Positions 28,188 through 37,069 of a stretch of DNA of 64,000 nucleotides are shown here, piece after piece. Each line of letters opens with the position of its first letter. Position 1 is the first letter of the stretch. This DNA is from Pseudomonas hefeiensis. Lineage in GTDB: Bacteria; Pseudomonadota; Gammaproteobacteria; Pseudomonadales; Pseudomonadaceae. The position numbers and the translations under genes were made by a program. The DNA is taken from assembly GCF_030687835.1 (NCBI RefSeq), contig NZ_CP117449.1:4898001-4962000 (forward strand), read 5' to 3'. The notes below the pieces were generated by a model that saw nothing but the letters and a program-made list of their open reading frames with translations, had not been told where the DNA came from and searched no databases.

Positions 28188-29030
28188 TTAAGCGAACAGT
28201 TGCGCGCTCAAGTCGCGGCTGGCCCCCAACAGGCCCGGCAGGAAGCGCTGTTCCAGTTCGTTGCGGCTAACCCGCCCGGCATGGGTACTGACATTCAGCG
28301 CCGCCACCACCTGGCCGGAGGCATCGTAGACCGGCACGGCAATGGAACGCAGCCCCTGTTCCAGTTCCTGGTCGACGATGCACCATCCCTGCTGCCGCAC
28401 CTCTTGCAAACACTCCAGCAACGCCTGGGGTGTGTGCAGGGTCCGGCTGGTCTTGGCCTGCAGGTCGGCATGGTCGAGGTAATCTCGCAGGGAAGCGTCG
28501 TCCAGTGCCGCCAGAAGGATCCTGCCCATGGAGGTGCAATAGGCCGGCAGGCGTCCACCGACGGACAGGTCCACGGATATCAGCCGCTGGGTGGTGGCCG
28601 ACCGGGCGATATAAAGAATGTCGTCGCCCTCAAGCGTCGCCATATTGCAGGCCTCATGCAGCTGTTCGCTCATGCGATCCAGATATGGCTGCGCGGACAC
28701 GGCCAGGGGCGTCGATGACAGATAGGCATGACCCAGGGTCAATACTTTGGGCAGCAGCGAATAGGTCCTTCCGTCCGTGGTGGCGTAGCCGAGTTTGATC
28801 AAGGTGTGCAGGCAACGTCTGACGGCGGCGCGGGGAATTTCCGTGCGGTGGCTGATCTGGGCGATGGTCAGGTGCCGCTTGCGCTCCTGGAACGCCTGAA
28901 CCACGGCCAATCCACGAGCCAGCGACGTCATGAAATCCGGGTCGCCGGTCAGGGCCTGGATGCGCTTGGCCGGCGAGGCGACGATCGGTGGCGCTACAGA
29001 AGTGAAGGCATTGCGCATTTGGTCGTTCAT
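28188..29030 (-). CDS. pcaR: IclR-family regulator of protocatechuate catabolism PcaR
   Basis: A 280-aa IclR regulator with helix-turn-helix around residues 55-76 (LTIAQISHRTEIPRAAVRRC) and an effector domain containing the conserved STSMGR-like CTSMGRILLAA. In P. putida PcaR with beta-ketoadipate activates pcaI, pcaK and the other pca genes and represses itself. The ATG at 29030 has AGGA 6 nt upstream. Its own operator pair is 75-108 bp upstream. Confidence 0.95.
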   Translation of the reverse strand: MNDQMRNAFTSVAPPIVASPAKRIQALTGDPDFMTSLARGLAVVQAFQERKRHLTIAQISHRTEIPRAAVRRCLHTLIKLGYATTDGRTYSLLPKVLTLGHAYLSSTPLAVSAQPYLDRMSEQLHEACNMATLEGDDILYIARSATTQRLISVDLSVGGRLPAYCTSMGRILLAALDDASLRDYLDHADLQAKTSRTLHTPQALLECLQEVRQQGWCIVDQELEQGLRSIAVPVYDASGQVVAALNVSTHAGRVSRNELEQRFLPGLLGASRDLSAQLFA

Positions 29031-29104
29031 GTCTGGTCCTTCCGGGGAATGACGGCTATTACAAGCGGCTGCCCAAGGACAGACAAGAGCTGACCACCAG
29101 GACC

Positions 29105-29138
29105 GTTCGATTATCGAACCCTCAACCGATAATCGCAA
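29105..29138 (-). promoter_or_regulatory. PcaR autoregulatory operator pair upstream of pcaR
   Basis: A perfect 15-bp palindrome GTTCGATTATCGAAC at 29105-29119 and the weaker AACCGATAATCGCAA at 29124-29138, 19 bp apart. Here the strong copy is nearest the gene, opposite to the pcaI promoter. Confidence 0.8.
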
Positions 29139-29368
29139 TCAGCGCAACACCATCGGCCATCCGCTCTGACGTTAGCGCATGGCGGGCTTGATAAATAAGT
29201 TGAGGCACGACCCGCAGTATTGAACGTATTGCCGAGTTTGGCGTCAGGACACCGACATTGCCTGTCAACGCCTGAAACCTAATCGCCACAAGTTGCACAT
29301 ACAAATATTGATTCACACAACTACAGACTCTTTTAACTTTTCCCGATAGTGTTATTCAGGCAGGCCGC

Positions 29369-29605
29369 TATAATGCACCCCAGTGACGGTGCGGCAATCG
29401 ACCGCTCCCGTCCGCAGGCATTGCGGGTTTCTATCCTGCGTGGTGCCGGCAGCCGGTGCCTGAAGCACCCGGATGGCGCTTCCCCCGTATCGGCGATATA
29501 CGAAAGTCCTGATGCTACGTCAGCTGTCAGTTCTGGTGCCGTGGCCGTCTGCATGTCGACATGCAGTGCGTATCACCAGATCCATTCAATCCATTAGGTA
29601 ATACT
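29369..29605 (+). promoter_or_regulatory. Promoter and long structured leader of the 66-aa gene
   Basis: A consensus -10 TATAAT at 29369-29374 with a GC-rich discriminator precedes about 225 nt of untranslated, GC-rich sequence. The leader has GTGCCGGC/GCCGGTGC symmetry near 29445 and a perfect 18-bp palindrome CTGCATGTCGACATGCAG at 29549-29566. The -35 is weak. I match no known riboswitch; it could be a leader or a separate small RNA. Confidence 0.4.
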
Positions 29606-29806
29606 GTGACGAAAGACGAACTGCGCGCGGAACTTGAGCGCCAGGAACAACGTTACAAGGAAGTTTACGGCGGGGAAATCACCACCTACGCCGCGCAACC
29701 TGAACCGGAACGCAAACCCTGGCGTAAACGCGCCACTGTTCAGGACCAGGCCTTTACCCAGGAACTTCAGAAAATGGAACAGGAACTCAAAGCGGAAGAG
29801 CAGTGA
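29606..29806 (+). CDS. Conserved small charged protein of unknown function
   Basis: A 66-aa, strongly charged protein predicted to be helical at both ends ([20 protein letters not shown] and [15 protein letters not shown]) with a proline-rich centre, suggesting a small coiled-coil cytoplasmic factor. The GTG at 29606 follows TTAGG 8 nt upstream. No function is recognised. A hairpin lies 85 bp after it. Confidence 0.65.
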   Translation: MTKDELRAELERQEQRYKEVYGGEITTYAAQPEPERKPWRKRATVQDQAFTQELQKMEQELKAEEQ

Positions 29807-29890
29807 TGCTCGGCGCTTGATGTTCTTGTGAAGCGGTATCCGGCCGACACCCTGGCCGGGCCCGTATCGGACGCCCGCCACGAGTGGGCC

Positions 29891-29920
29891 GCCATTCCCC
29901 GACAACAGTCGAGGAATGGC
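29891..29920 (+). terminator. Hairpin terminator candidate after the 66-aa gene
   Basis: GCCATTCC (29891-29898) pairs with GGAATGGC (29913-29920), with an inner CGAC/GTCG. No T tract follows directly (tatggcttac), so efficiency is uncertain. Confidence 0.5.
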
Positions 29921-30167
29921 TATGGCTTACCTTCTTTTCGGATTTTTCGCACAACCGCTTGAGAGTCTTTCAACGTTGGGGCGCCCCTTGCCTGGCGCGG
30001 TTTCCGTTCCCGAATCAATGGGTTGCGCCACCCGCTGAAAACCCGGGCTCGAAGGGGTTCTTGCAAATTATTTCGTTGAAGAATGTTACCGATGAGCAGG
30101 CAATGCATCGATTACCGAGGTTTTCTGGCATAATCGCGCCCCCTTACGACCGGGTCAGAAAACCTTC

Positions 30168-31643
30168 ATGATCGATTTATTCAGCGGACTGGATGCTTGG
30201 GTGCTTGTGAGCCTCTTGCTCGCCCTGGCCTTTGTCCTCGCCTTCGAGTTCATCAACGGCTTTCATGACACCGCAAACGCGGTGGCCACTGTTATCTACA
30301 CCAAAGCCATGCCGCCTCATCTGGCGGTGTTCTTTTCCGGTGTGTTCAACTTCCTCGGCGTGCTGCTGGGCGGTGTGGGCGTGGCGTATGCCATCGTTCA
30401 CCTGCTGCCGGTGGAACTGCTGATCAATGTGAACACCGGACACGGGCTGGCCATGGTGTTCTCGCTGCTCGCAGCGGCCATCACCTGGAACCTGGGCACT
30501 TGGTACTTCGGTATCCCGGCCTCCAGTTCCCATACGCTGATCGGCTCGATCCTCGGCGTGGGCCTGGCGAACGCGCTGATCAACGATATCCCGTTGGCCG
30601 ACGGGGTGAACTGGCAGAAGGCAATCGATATCGGTGCCTCCCTGGTGTTCTCACCCATGGCAGGCTTTCTGGTTGCCGCCCTGGTATTGATTGGCCTGAA
30701 GTGGTGGCGTCCGCTGTCGAAGATGCACAAGACGCCGGAACAGCGTCGCAAGATCGACGACAAGAAGCATCCACCATTCTGGAATCGTCTGGTGCTGGTA
30801 ATTTCGGCCATGGCTGTCAGCTTCGTCCACGGCTCCAACGATGGTCAGAAAGGCATCGGCCTGATCATGCTGGTGCTGATCGGTATCGTACCTGCGCAGT
30901 TCGTGCTTGACCTGAACAGCACCACCTACCAGATCGAGCGCACCCGCGACGCGACTTTGCACCTGAGCCAGTTCTACCAGCGCAACAGCGAATCCCTGGG
31001 TGAATACCTGGCGCTGGGCAAAAGCGTGAAGGGTGATCTGCCAGAGAAATTCCGCTGCAACCCGCAGCAGACCGAACCCACCATCGCAGCCCTGCTCGAC
31101 ACCCTCAAAGGCGTGGCGGATTACCACTCGCTGTCGTCGGAAAGCCGCATCGAAGTGCGTCGCTACCTGCTCTGCCTGGACGACACGGCGAAGAAGGTTG
31201 GCAAATTGCCAGGGCTCGCCGCCCGTGAAAAAGATGACTTGAACAAGCTGCGCAAGGACCTGACCGCCACCACCGAATACGCCCCGTTCTGGGTGATTCT
31301 GGCAGTCGCCCTGGCCCTGGGCCTGGGCACCATGGTTGGCTGGAAGCGTGTGGTACTGACCATCGGTGAGAAGATCGGCAAGCAGGGCATGACCTACGCC
31401 CAAGGCATGTCGGCGCAAATTACCACCGCGTGCATGATCGGTGCGGCGAACATCTTCAGCCTGCCGGTATCCACCACCCACGTGCTGTCGTCCGGCGTGG
31501 CGGGCACCATGGTCGCCAACAAGAGCGGCCTGCAAAGTGGCACGGTACGGACCATCCTGCTGGCCTGGGTACTGACCCTGCCGGCGACGGTGGCCCTCTC
31601 GGCCGCGCTGTTCTGGCTGGCGTCCAAGGCCCTCGGCAGCTGA
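30168..31643 (+). CDS. pitA: Low-affinity inorganic phosphate transporter (Pit family)
   Basis: A 491-aa inner-membrane symporter for metal-phosphate complexes. The duplicated PD001131-type signature is present twice: GFHDTANAVAT in the first half (about residues 31-41) and VSFVHGSNDGQKGIG in the second. About ten to twelve membrane helices flank a central cytoplasmic loop (about residues 190-370). A 361-bp upstream region contains a CATAAT -10-like box close to the start. Terminated by a strong hairpin. Confidence 0.92.
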   Translation: MIDLFSGLDAWVLVSLLLALAFVLAFEFINGFHDTANAVATVIYTKAMPPHLAVFFSGVFNFLGVLLGGVGVAYAIVHLLPVELLINVNTGHGLAMVFSLLAAAITWNLGTWYFGIPASSSHTLIGSILGVGLANALINDIPLADGVNWQKAIDIGASLVFSPMAGFLVAALVLIGLKWWRPLSKMHKTPEQRRKIDDKKHPPFWNRLVLVISAMAVSFVHGSNDGQKGIGLIMLVLIGIVPAQFVLDLNSTTYQIERTRDATLHLSQFYQRNSESLGEYLALGKSVKGDLPEKFRCNPQQTEPTIAALLDTLKGVADYHSLSSESRIEVRRYLLCLDDTAKKVGKLPGLAAREKDDLNKLRKDLTATTEYAPFWVILAVALALGLGTMVGWKRVVLTIGEKIGKQGMTYAQGMSAQITTACMIGAANIFSLPVSTTHVLSSGVAGTMVANKSGLQSGTVRTILLAWVLTLPATVALSAALFWLASKALGS

Positions 31644-31657
31644 TATCAGCGGCTCGT

Positions 31658-31694
31658 AAAAAAGGTGCGATCCTTGCGGATCGCACCTTTTTTT
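31658..31694 (+). terminator. Bidirectional Rho-independent terminator after pitA
   Basis: A-rich run, 10-bp stem GGTGCGATCC/GGATCGCACC with TTGC loop, then seven or more T. Confidence 0.96.
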
Positions 31695-31714
31695 ATGCCC
31701 AACACAGAACAACT

Positions 31715-31802
31715 TGTGGGAGCGGGCTTGCTCGCGAAAGCGTCAGTTCAGTCAGCTATTCAGGGGCTGACACACCGCTTTCGCGAGCAAGCCCGCTCCC
31801 AC
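31715..31802. repeat. REPIN, type I
   Basis: Inverted gtgggagcgggcttgctcgc pair between the pitA terminator and the small minus-strand gene. Confidence 0.92.
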
Positions 31803-31832
31803 GGTAGTCTTGTGTGGAACAGAAAACTTGCC

Positions 31833-31862
31833 CAAAAAAAAGGGCGACCGAAGTCGCCCAAA
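31833..31862 (-). terminator. Rho-independent terminator of the 38-aa gene
   Basis: On the minus strand GGGCGAC/GTCGCCC with a short loop is followed by eight T. It lies about 35 bp after the stop at 31895. Confidence 0.9.
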
Positions 31863-31894
31863 ATGCCTTGCGTGCTCGTTGTAGCTGGAAAGAC

Positions 31895-32011
31895 CTATGG
31901 CTTTTTGCGCTTGTGTGCATCTTTCCAGATGAATAATCCAAAACCTGCGAAAAACACGACCATGAGGCCAACGGTCAACACCCCGGCAAACACCACATTA
32001 TCGAAAAACAT
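31895..32011 (-). CDS. 38-aa single-pass membrane protein, CcoM-like
   Basis: A complete small gene with AGGAGG 8 nt before the ATG and its own terminator. The product begins MFFDNVVFAGVLTVGLMVVF, one membrane helix, and ends in the basic tail FIWKDAHKRKKP, so the C-terminus should be cytoplasmic. Length, single helix and sequence character recall CcoM, the small extra subunit of Pseudomonas cbb3 cytochrome oxidase, which is encoded away from the cco operon. The match is from memory and not verified. Confidence 0.75.
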   Translation of the reverse strand: MFFDNVVFAGVLTVGLMVVFFAGFGLFIWKDAHKRKKP

Positions 32012-32158
32012 GACTGGCCTCCTGATCTTGCCCCTGTTGCGATGGGTTCAAGTTAACCAATCAGGCCTGGATGGAAATTGACCGGGGTCAATAACGCTCG
32101 CAACGCGGCGAAAAGGAGAGGAAATAACTGATCTGCATCAATGGATCGAGGGGGGGGG

Positions 32159-32320
32159 TCAGCGCTTTTTCGGTTTTTTCTTCGGCTTTTTCTTGGCCTT
32201 GCCCAACGGCATGGCTTGCTCGAAAGCCTGGCGGACTTCGTTAAGGCGTTTTTCGTTGAGGTCGTGAACGCGCTTGGCGCGCTCAGCACTGAGGTCGATC
32301 AGTTTGTCGTCTTGGCTCAT
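32159..32320 (-). CDS. 53-aa protein with lysine-rich C-terminus
   Basis: ATG at 32320; the first two-thirds is a charged amphipathic helix (MSQDDKLIDLSAERAKRV...) and the tail alternates KKKPKKKPKKR. This suggests a nucleic-acid- or ribosome-binding small protein, but there is no recognised family. The stop codon lies directly beside a run of nine G (32150-32158). Confidence 0.65.
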   Translation of the reverse strand: MSQDDKLIDLSAERAKRVHDLNEKRLNEVRQAFEQAMPLGKAKKKPKKKPKKR

Positions 32321-32414
32321 GGCGTGTCGGCATCGTACGGTGAACTGCGGATGCTCCCATGATGAGGGCTGTTGACCGGGTTGACCAGCCTGTGTGCGTC
32401 GACAAAAGCCTGGA

Positions 32415-32756
32415 TCAGACCTGGATATCGACCCACAAACCCTGACGCTCCTCCCCTTCCACCAGCGGCACCACTGGCACGGTGTTATCGGCGTTCAATT
32501 CAGTACCCGGTACGGCCAGGTGCTCTTCGGGATCTTCGTCAGCTTCACGGCGGCGCTTGTTGCGTTCCTGCTGGCGGCGCTGCTCCTCGCGCAATAACAG
32601 CGCGGTTTCTTCCGGGTCACGCTTTTGCAGGTCAATGGTGCTTTCGTTGGAGCTTTGCTGCACCGGGACCACGGGCGGTATGTCCGGTCGCTGGCGGACC
32701 GGATCCTGTTGAGCGGTGACGGGTACGGCGCTCAAGGGGAGCATGGGTGGCAACAT
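32415..32756 (-). CDS. Conserved Pseudomonas protein, probable secreted or disordered, unknown function
   Basis: A 113-aa protein with AGGAGA 7 nt before the ATG at 32756. The N-terminus MLPPMLPLSAVPVTAQQ is mildly hydrophobic. The centre (DLQKRDPEETALLLREEQRRQQERNKRRREADED) is a long charged helix and the rest is proline-rich. No domain is recognised. It is divergent from rapA across about 250 bp. Confidence 0.6.
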   Translation of the reverse strand: MLPPMLPLSAVPVTAQQDPVRQRPDIPPVVPVQQSSNESTIDLQKRDPEETALLLREEQRRQQERNKRRREADEDPEEHLAVPGTELNADNTVPVVPLVEGEERQGLWVDIQV

Positions 32757-33004
32757 AAAGGTCTCCTGTCTTCAGGTTGTCGGCTGAGGCGGTAACAGCT
32801 TGAACCGCTGGTCTGAAACTTGTGACCCGGTTGGCATTATCACAATAGGCCGGGCCAAGCTCGTTTGATCACTCAATACACTTTAGTTCCGCACCGCCGG
32901 TAAGCAATCAATGCCGATGGCAGCCCGATGTCTACGTAAATCCTTTGGTCTGAGGGATCATTCCGTTAAGATAACCGGCTTTTTCAAGGCGGGAGTCAGG
33001 CAGC

Positions 33005-35851
33005 ATGGCGCAGCAGTATCAACCGGGGCAACGCTGGATCAGTGACAGCGAAGCCGAGCTGGGTTTAGGCACCGTTCTGGCACAGGACGGCCGCTTGTTG
33101 ACCGTGCTCTATCCGGCCACTGGCGACACTCGCCAGTACGCGCTACGGAATGCGCCCCTCACCCGCGTGCGGTTTTCGCCGGGCGATGTGATCACTCACT
33201 TCGAAGGCTGGAAAATGACCGTGCGCGAAGTCGATGACGTCGATGGGCTGCTGGTCTACCACGGCCTCAATGGGCAGAACGAAGTCGTCACCCTGCCGGA
33301 AACCCAGCTGTCGAACTTTATCCAGTTCCGCCTGGCCAGCGACCGTCTGTTCGCCGGCCAGATCGACCCGCTGGCGTGGTTTTCCCTGCGTTACCACACC
33401 CTGGAACACACCAGCCGCCAGTTGCAATCGCCGCTCTGGGGCCTGGGTGGCGTCCGTGCCCAGCCTATCGCCCACCAGTTGCACATCGCCCGTGAAGTGG
33501 CCGACCGCATTGCGCCGCGGGTATTGCTGGCGGACGAGGTGGGCCTGGGCAAGACCATCGAAGCCGGCCTGATCATCCACCGTCAACTGCTCTCCGGCCG
33601 CGCCAACCGTGTGCTGATCCTGGTGCCGGAAAACCTTCAGCACCAGTGGCTGGTGGAGATGCGTCGGCGTTTCAACCTGCAGGTCGCCTTGTTCGACGAA
33701 GAACGCTTCATCGAAAGCGATGCCAGCAACCCGTTCGAAGACACCCAACTGGCCCTGGTGGCGTTGGAGTGGCTGGTGGACGATGAGAAGGCTCAGGACG
33801 CACTGTTTGCCGCCGGTTGGGACCTGATGGTAGTCGACGAAGCCCACCACCTGGTCTGGCATGAAGACCAGGTCAGCCCGCATTACGCCTTGGTCGAACA
33901 GCTTGCCGAGACAATCCCGGGTGTGCTGCTGCTGACCGCGACCCCGGAACAACTGGGCCAGGACAGCCACTTCGCGCGTCTACGCCTGCTGGACCCGAAC
34001 CGTTTCCACGACCTCAAGGCCTTTCGCGCAGAGAGCGAGAATTATCGCCCGGTGGCCGAGGCCGTGCAGGAGCTGCTGGACAAGGGCCGTCTCTCGCCCG
34101 AAGCCCACAAAACCATCCACGGCTTCCTGGGCAACGAAGGCGAAGCGCTACTGACCGCCGTCAATGATGGTGATGTAGAAGCCAGCGCCCGCCTGGTCCG
34201 TGAGCTGCTGGACCGCCACGGCACTGGCCGCGTGCTGTTTCGCAATACTCGCGCCGCCGTACAGGGTTTCCCGGAGCGCAAGCTGCACGCCTATCCGCTG
34301 CCATGTCCGGATGAGTATCTCGAACTGCCCTTGGGCGATCACGCCGAGCTGTACCCGGAAGTCAGCTTCCAGGCTCAGCCGGACGCCAGTGAAGAACAAC
34401 GCTGGTGGCGTTTCGACCCGCGGGTCGAGTGGCTGATCGATACGTTGAAGATGCTCAAACGCACCAAAGTGCTGGTGATCTGCGCCCACGCCGAGACCGC
34501 CATGGATCTGGAAGATGCCTTGCGGGTGCGCTCCGGCATCCCGGCGACGGTGTTCCATGAAGGCATGAACATTCTGGAGCGCGACCGCGCGGCGGCTTAC
34601 TTCGCCGACGAAGAGTTCGGTGCCCAGGTGCTGATCTGCTCGGAAATCGGCAGCGAAGGCCGCAACTTCCAGTTCGCCCATCATTTGGTGCTGTTCGACC
34701 TGCCGTCGCACCCGGACTTGCTTGAACAACGGATCGGTCGTCTGGACCGGATCGGCCAGAAACACACCATCGAGCTGCACGCGCCGTACCTGGAAACCAG
34801 CCCGCAAGCCCGGCTGTTCCAGTGGTATCACGAGGCCCTGAACGCTTTCCTCAATACCTGCCCGACCGGTAACGCCTTGCAGCATCAGTTCGGCCCGCGC
34901 CTGCTGCCATTGCTGGAAGAAGCCGACGATGGCCAGTGGCAAGCGCTGATCGACGAAGCCCGCGCCGAACGCGAACGCCTGGAGGCCGAGCTGCACACCG
35001 GCCGCGACCGTCTGCTGGAGCTCAATTCCGGTGGTGCCGGTGAAGGCGATGCGCTGGTGGAGGCCATTCTCGAACAAGACGACCAGTTCGCCCTGCCGAT
35101 CTACATGGAAACCCTGTTCGATGCGTTCGGCATCGACAGCGAGGACCATTCGGACAATGCGCTGATCCTCAAGCCGAGCGAAAAAATGCTCGACGCCAGC
35201 TTCCCGCTGGGCGACGACGAAGGCGTGACCATCACCTACGACCGCAACCAGGCGCTGTCGCGCGAAGACATGCAGTTCATCACCTGGGAACACCCGATGG
35301 TGCAAGGCGGCATGGACCTGGTGCTGTCCGGCTCCATGGGCAACACCGCTGTGGCGCTGATCAAGAACAAGGCCCTCAAACCCGGTACCGTGTTGCTGGA
35401 ACTGCTCTATGTCAGTGAAGTGGTTGCCCCGCGCTCACTGCAATTGGGCCGTTACCTGCCGCCGGCCGCCCTGCGCTGCCTGTTGGACGCCAACGGCAAC
35501 GACCTCGCGGCCCGTGTCTCGTTCGAGACCTTGAACGATCAATTGGAGAGCGTGCCCCGAGCCAGCGCCAACAAGTTCATCCAGGCCCAGCGTGACCAGC
35601 TCTCGCCACGGATCAACGCCGGCGAAGAGAAGATCGCCACGCGTCACGCCGAACGCGTGGCCGAAGCCCAGCGTCGCCTGGCCGCCGATACCGACGAAGA
35701 ACTGGCGCGCCTGACCGCCCTGCAAGCGGTCAACCCGACCGTACGCGACAGCGAACTGGTGGCCCTGCGCCAACAGCGCGAGCAAGGTTTGGCGATGCTT
35801 GAGAAGGCAGCGCTGCGCCTGGAAGCCATTCGGGTGCTGGTGGCGGGCTGA
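33005..35851 (+). CDS. rapA: RNA polymerase-associated ATPase RapA (HepA)
   Basis: A 948-aa SWI2/SNF2-type ATPase that recycles RNA polymerase. Two N-terminal Tudor-like beta domains (about residues 1-105) are followed by the helicase core with Walker A GLGKT (K183), the DEAH box at 278-281, and motif V/VI regions [21 protein letters not shown] and [14 protein letters not shown], then the RapA-specific C-terminal domains. Length is near the E. coli protein (968). It is monocistronic with a terminator. Confidence 0.96.
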   Translation: MAQQYQPGQRWISDSEAELGLGTVLAQDGRLLTVLYPATGDTRQYALRNAPLTRVRFSPGDVITHFEGWKMTVREVDDVDGLLVYHGLNGQNEVVTLPETQLSNFIQFRLASDRLFAGQIDPLAWFSLRYHTLEHTSRQLQSPLWGLGGVRAQPIAHQLHIAREVADRIAPRVLLADEVGLGKTIEAGLIIHRQLLSGRANRVLILVPENLQHQWLVEMRRRFNLQVALFDEERFIESDASNPFEDTQLALVALEWLVDDEKAQDALFAAGWDLMVVDEAHHLVWHEDQVSPHYALVEQLAETIPGVLLLTATPEQLGQDSHFARLRLLDPNRFHDLKAFRAESENYRPVAEAVQELLDKGRLSPEAHKTIHGFLGNEGEALLTAVNDGDVEASARLVRELLDRHGTGRVLFRNTRAAVQGFPERKLHAYPLPCPDEYLELPLGDHAELYPEVSFQAQPDASEEQRWWRFDPRVEWLIDTLKMLKRTKVLVICAHAETAMDLEDALRVRSGIPATVFHEGMNILERDRAAAYFADEEFGAQVLICSEIGSEGRNFQFAHHLVLFDLPSHPDLLEQRIGRLDRIGQKHTIELHAPYLETSPQARLFQWYHEALNAFLNTCPTGNALQHQFGPRLLPLLEEADDGQWQALIDEARAERERLEAELHTGRDRLLELNSGGAGEGDALVEAILEQDDQFALPIYMETLFDAFGIDSEDHSDNALILKPSEKMLDASFPLGDDEGVTITYDRNQALSREDMQFITWEHPMVQGGMDLVLSGSMGNTAVALIKNKALKPGTVLLELLYVSEVVAPRSLQLGRYLPPAALRCLLDANGNDLAARVSFETLNDQLESVPRASANKFIQAQRDQLSPRINAGEEKIATRHAERVAEAQRRLAADTDEELARLTALQAVNPTVRDSELVALRQQREQGLAMLEKAALRLEAIRVLVAG

Positions 35852-35872
35852 TTGCCGCAGCTACTCAACAAG

Positions 35873-35900
35873 AGGCCCGCAGCGATGCGGGCCTTTTTTT
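35873..35900 (+). terminator. Rho-independent terminator of rapA
   Basis: Stem AGGCCCGC/GCGGGCCT with AGCGAT loop and seven T, 22 bp after the stop. Confidence 0.95.
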
Positions 35901-35992
35901 GTGCAAACTGCCAGACAAATACGTTCCCTTAACTGAGGGGCTTCAGCCTCATGGGCTGTAACACCCAAAATTCTGGAGGCGCCATGGCTCAC

Positions 35993-36030
35993 AATGTGGG
36001 AGCGAGCCTGCTCGCGATGGCGGTGGCACA
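35993..36030 (+). repeat. Single REP, type I
   Basis: One gtgggagcgagcctgctcgc core without an inverted partner, between convergent rapA and the coiled-coil gene. Confidence 0.85.
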
Positions 36031-36076
36031 TTAGACATTGATGCAAACTGACCCACTGCTCGCGACTACAGCTTTG

Positions 36077-36961
36077 TCACTGAGCCCGGCTGCCGAGTTG
36101 CTGCTGCAGGTTGCGGATCTGCGATTGCAGCGTGTTGATGTTGCGGGTGACCTGGCCGCGGAAGGCGTCGAACTCGGCGGTGCTGGTGCCACCGTTGTCC
36201 TGCTGGCTCTTGAGCACGATCATGTCCTGTTCCAGGCGGTCGATGGCAGAGTTGGAGGTGGCACGTTTCAGGGCGGTGATATCGGCCCCGATGCTCTTGA
36301 GCCGGGCATCGAGAGCACCATCCTCGCCCTGGTTTTTCAGGGCGGAAACTTCAGCCGCCAGCGCCTTGACCTGGTCCTGGAGCTCCTTGTTGGAAGCTTG
36401 CAACTGAGTGTTGGCGTTCTGCTGCTCAGTGGTCTGGGCAATGATCTGGGCCAGTTCCTTGTCCAGGTCGGCGGACGGACCGAACGCGACCATCTGTTGT
36501 TTGTACTGCTCCTGCAGCTTGCTGTCGAATTGCTTGCCCTGATCCTGAAGCTTTCCTTCCAGCTGTTTGATCTGCAACTTCAAGGCTTCGCTGTCGCTCA
36601 TGACATTGGACTGACCGGCTACCACCTTGCCGGAAATGTCCTGCAAGCGCCCTGCCGCATCTTCACTGATACGGGCGAAACTTTCCTGGGTGGCCACCAG
36701 TTGCTGTTCCATCAGGGATATCTGCTGGAAGCTCCACCACGCCAGGAAGGCAAGCGCACACAACAGCGCACCGACCAGCGCCCACAACGGCCCGGTGCTG
36801 GGGCCCTTGACCTTGGCCGCCGCAACGGGTGCCGGGCGCGCTTGCACGTGGGGCGGGCGTTCGCGCTCAGGCAGAAAATCATCGTCATCGGGAATGTCGG
36901 CCCGCATCCGCAAGCTCGGTACATCATCGAAGTCGTCGTTGGCATCGTTACGCATGGGCAT
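36077..36961 (-). CDS. Single-pass membrane protein with long periplasmic coiled coil
   Basis: A 294-aa protein: acidic cytoplasmic N-terminus with DDDD at about 25-28, proline-rich linker, one membrane helix at about 58-77 (PLWALVGALLCALAFLAWW), then about 200 residues of heptad-rich coiled coil (QLEGKLQDQGKQFDSKLQEQ, LQASNKELQDQVKALAAEVS). This layout is seen in envelope scaffold proteins, but no named family is recognised. The ATG at 36961 is chosen over an upstream TTG. It sits 108 bp after an SDR gene on the same strand. Confidence 0.7.
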   Translation of the reverse strand: MPMRNDANDDFDDVPSLRMRADIPDDDDFLPERERPPHVQARPAPVAAAKVKGPSTGPLWALVGALLCALAFLAWWSFQQISLMEQQLVATQESFARISEDAAGRLQDISGKVVAGQSNVMSDSEALKLQIKQLEGKLQDQGKQFDSKLQEQYKQQMVAFGPSADLDKELAQIIAQTTEQQNANTQLQASNKELQDQVKALAAEVSALKNQGEDGALDARLKSIGADITALKRATSNSAIDRLEQDMIVLKSQQDNGGTSTAEFDAFRGQVTRNINTLQSQIRNLQQQLGSRAQ

Positions 36962-37069
36962 TGGGTTCAACCTTTGGGAAACCGGTGATGGCTTGATGCG
37001 GCGAGTATAACCCCCTCGCCCGCCGCACCGATTGACCCCGAACCTGGCACTCGGTTCATGACGGGGCGA

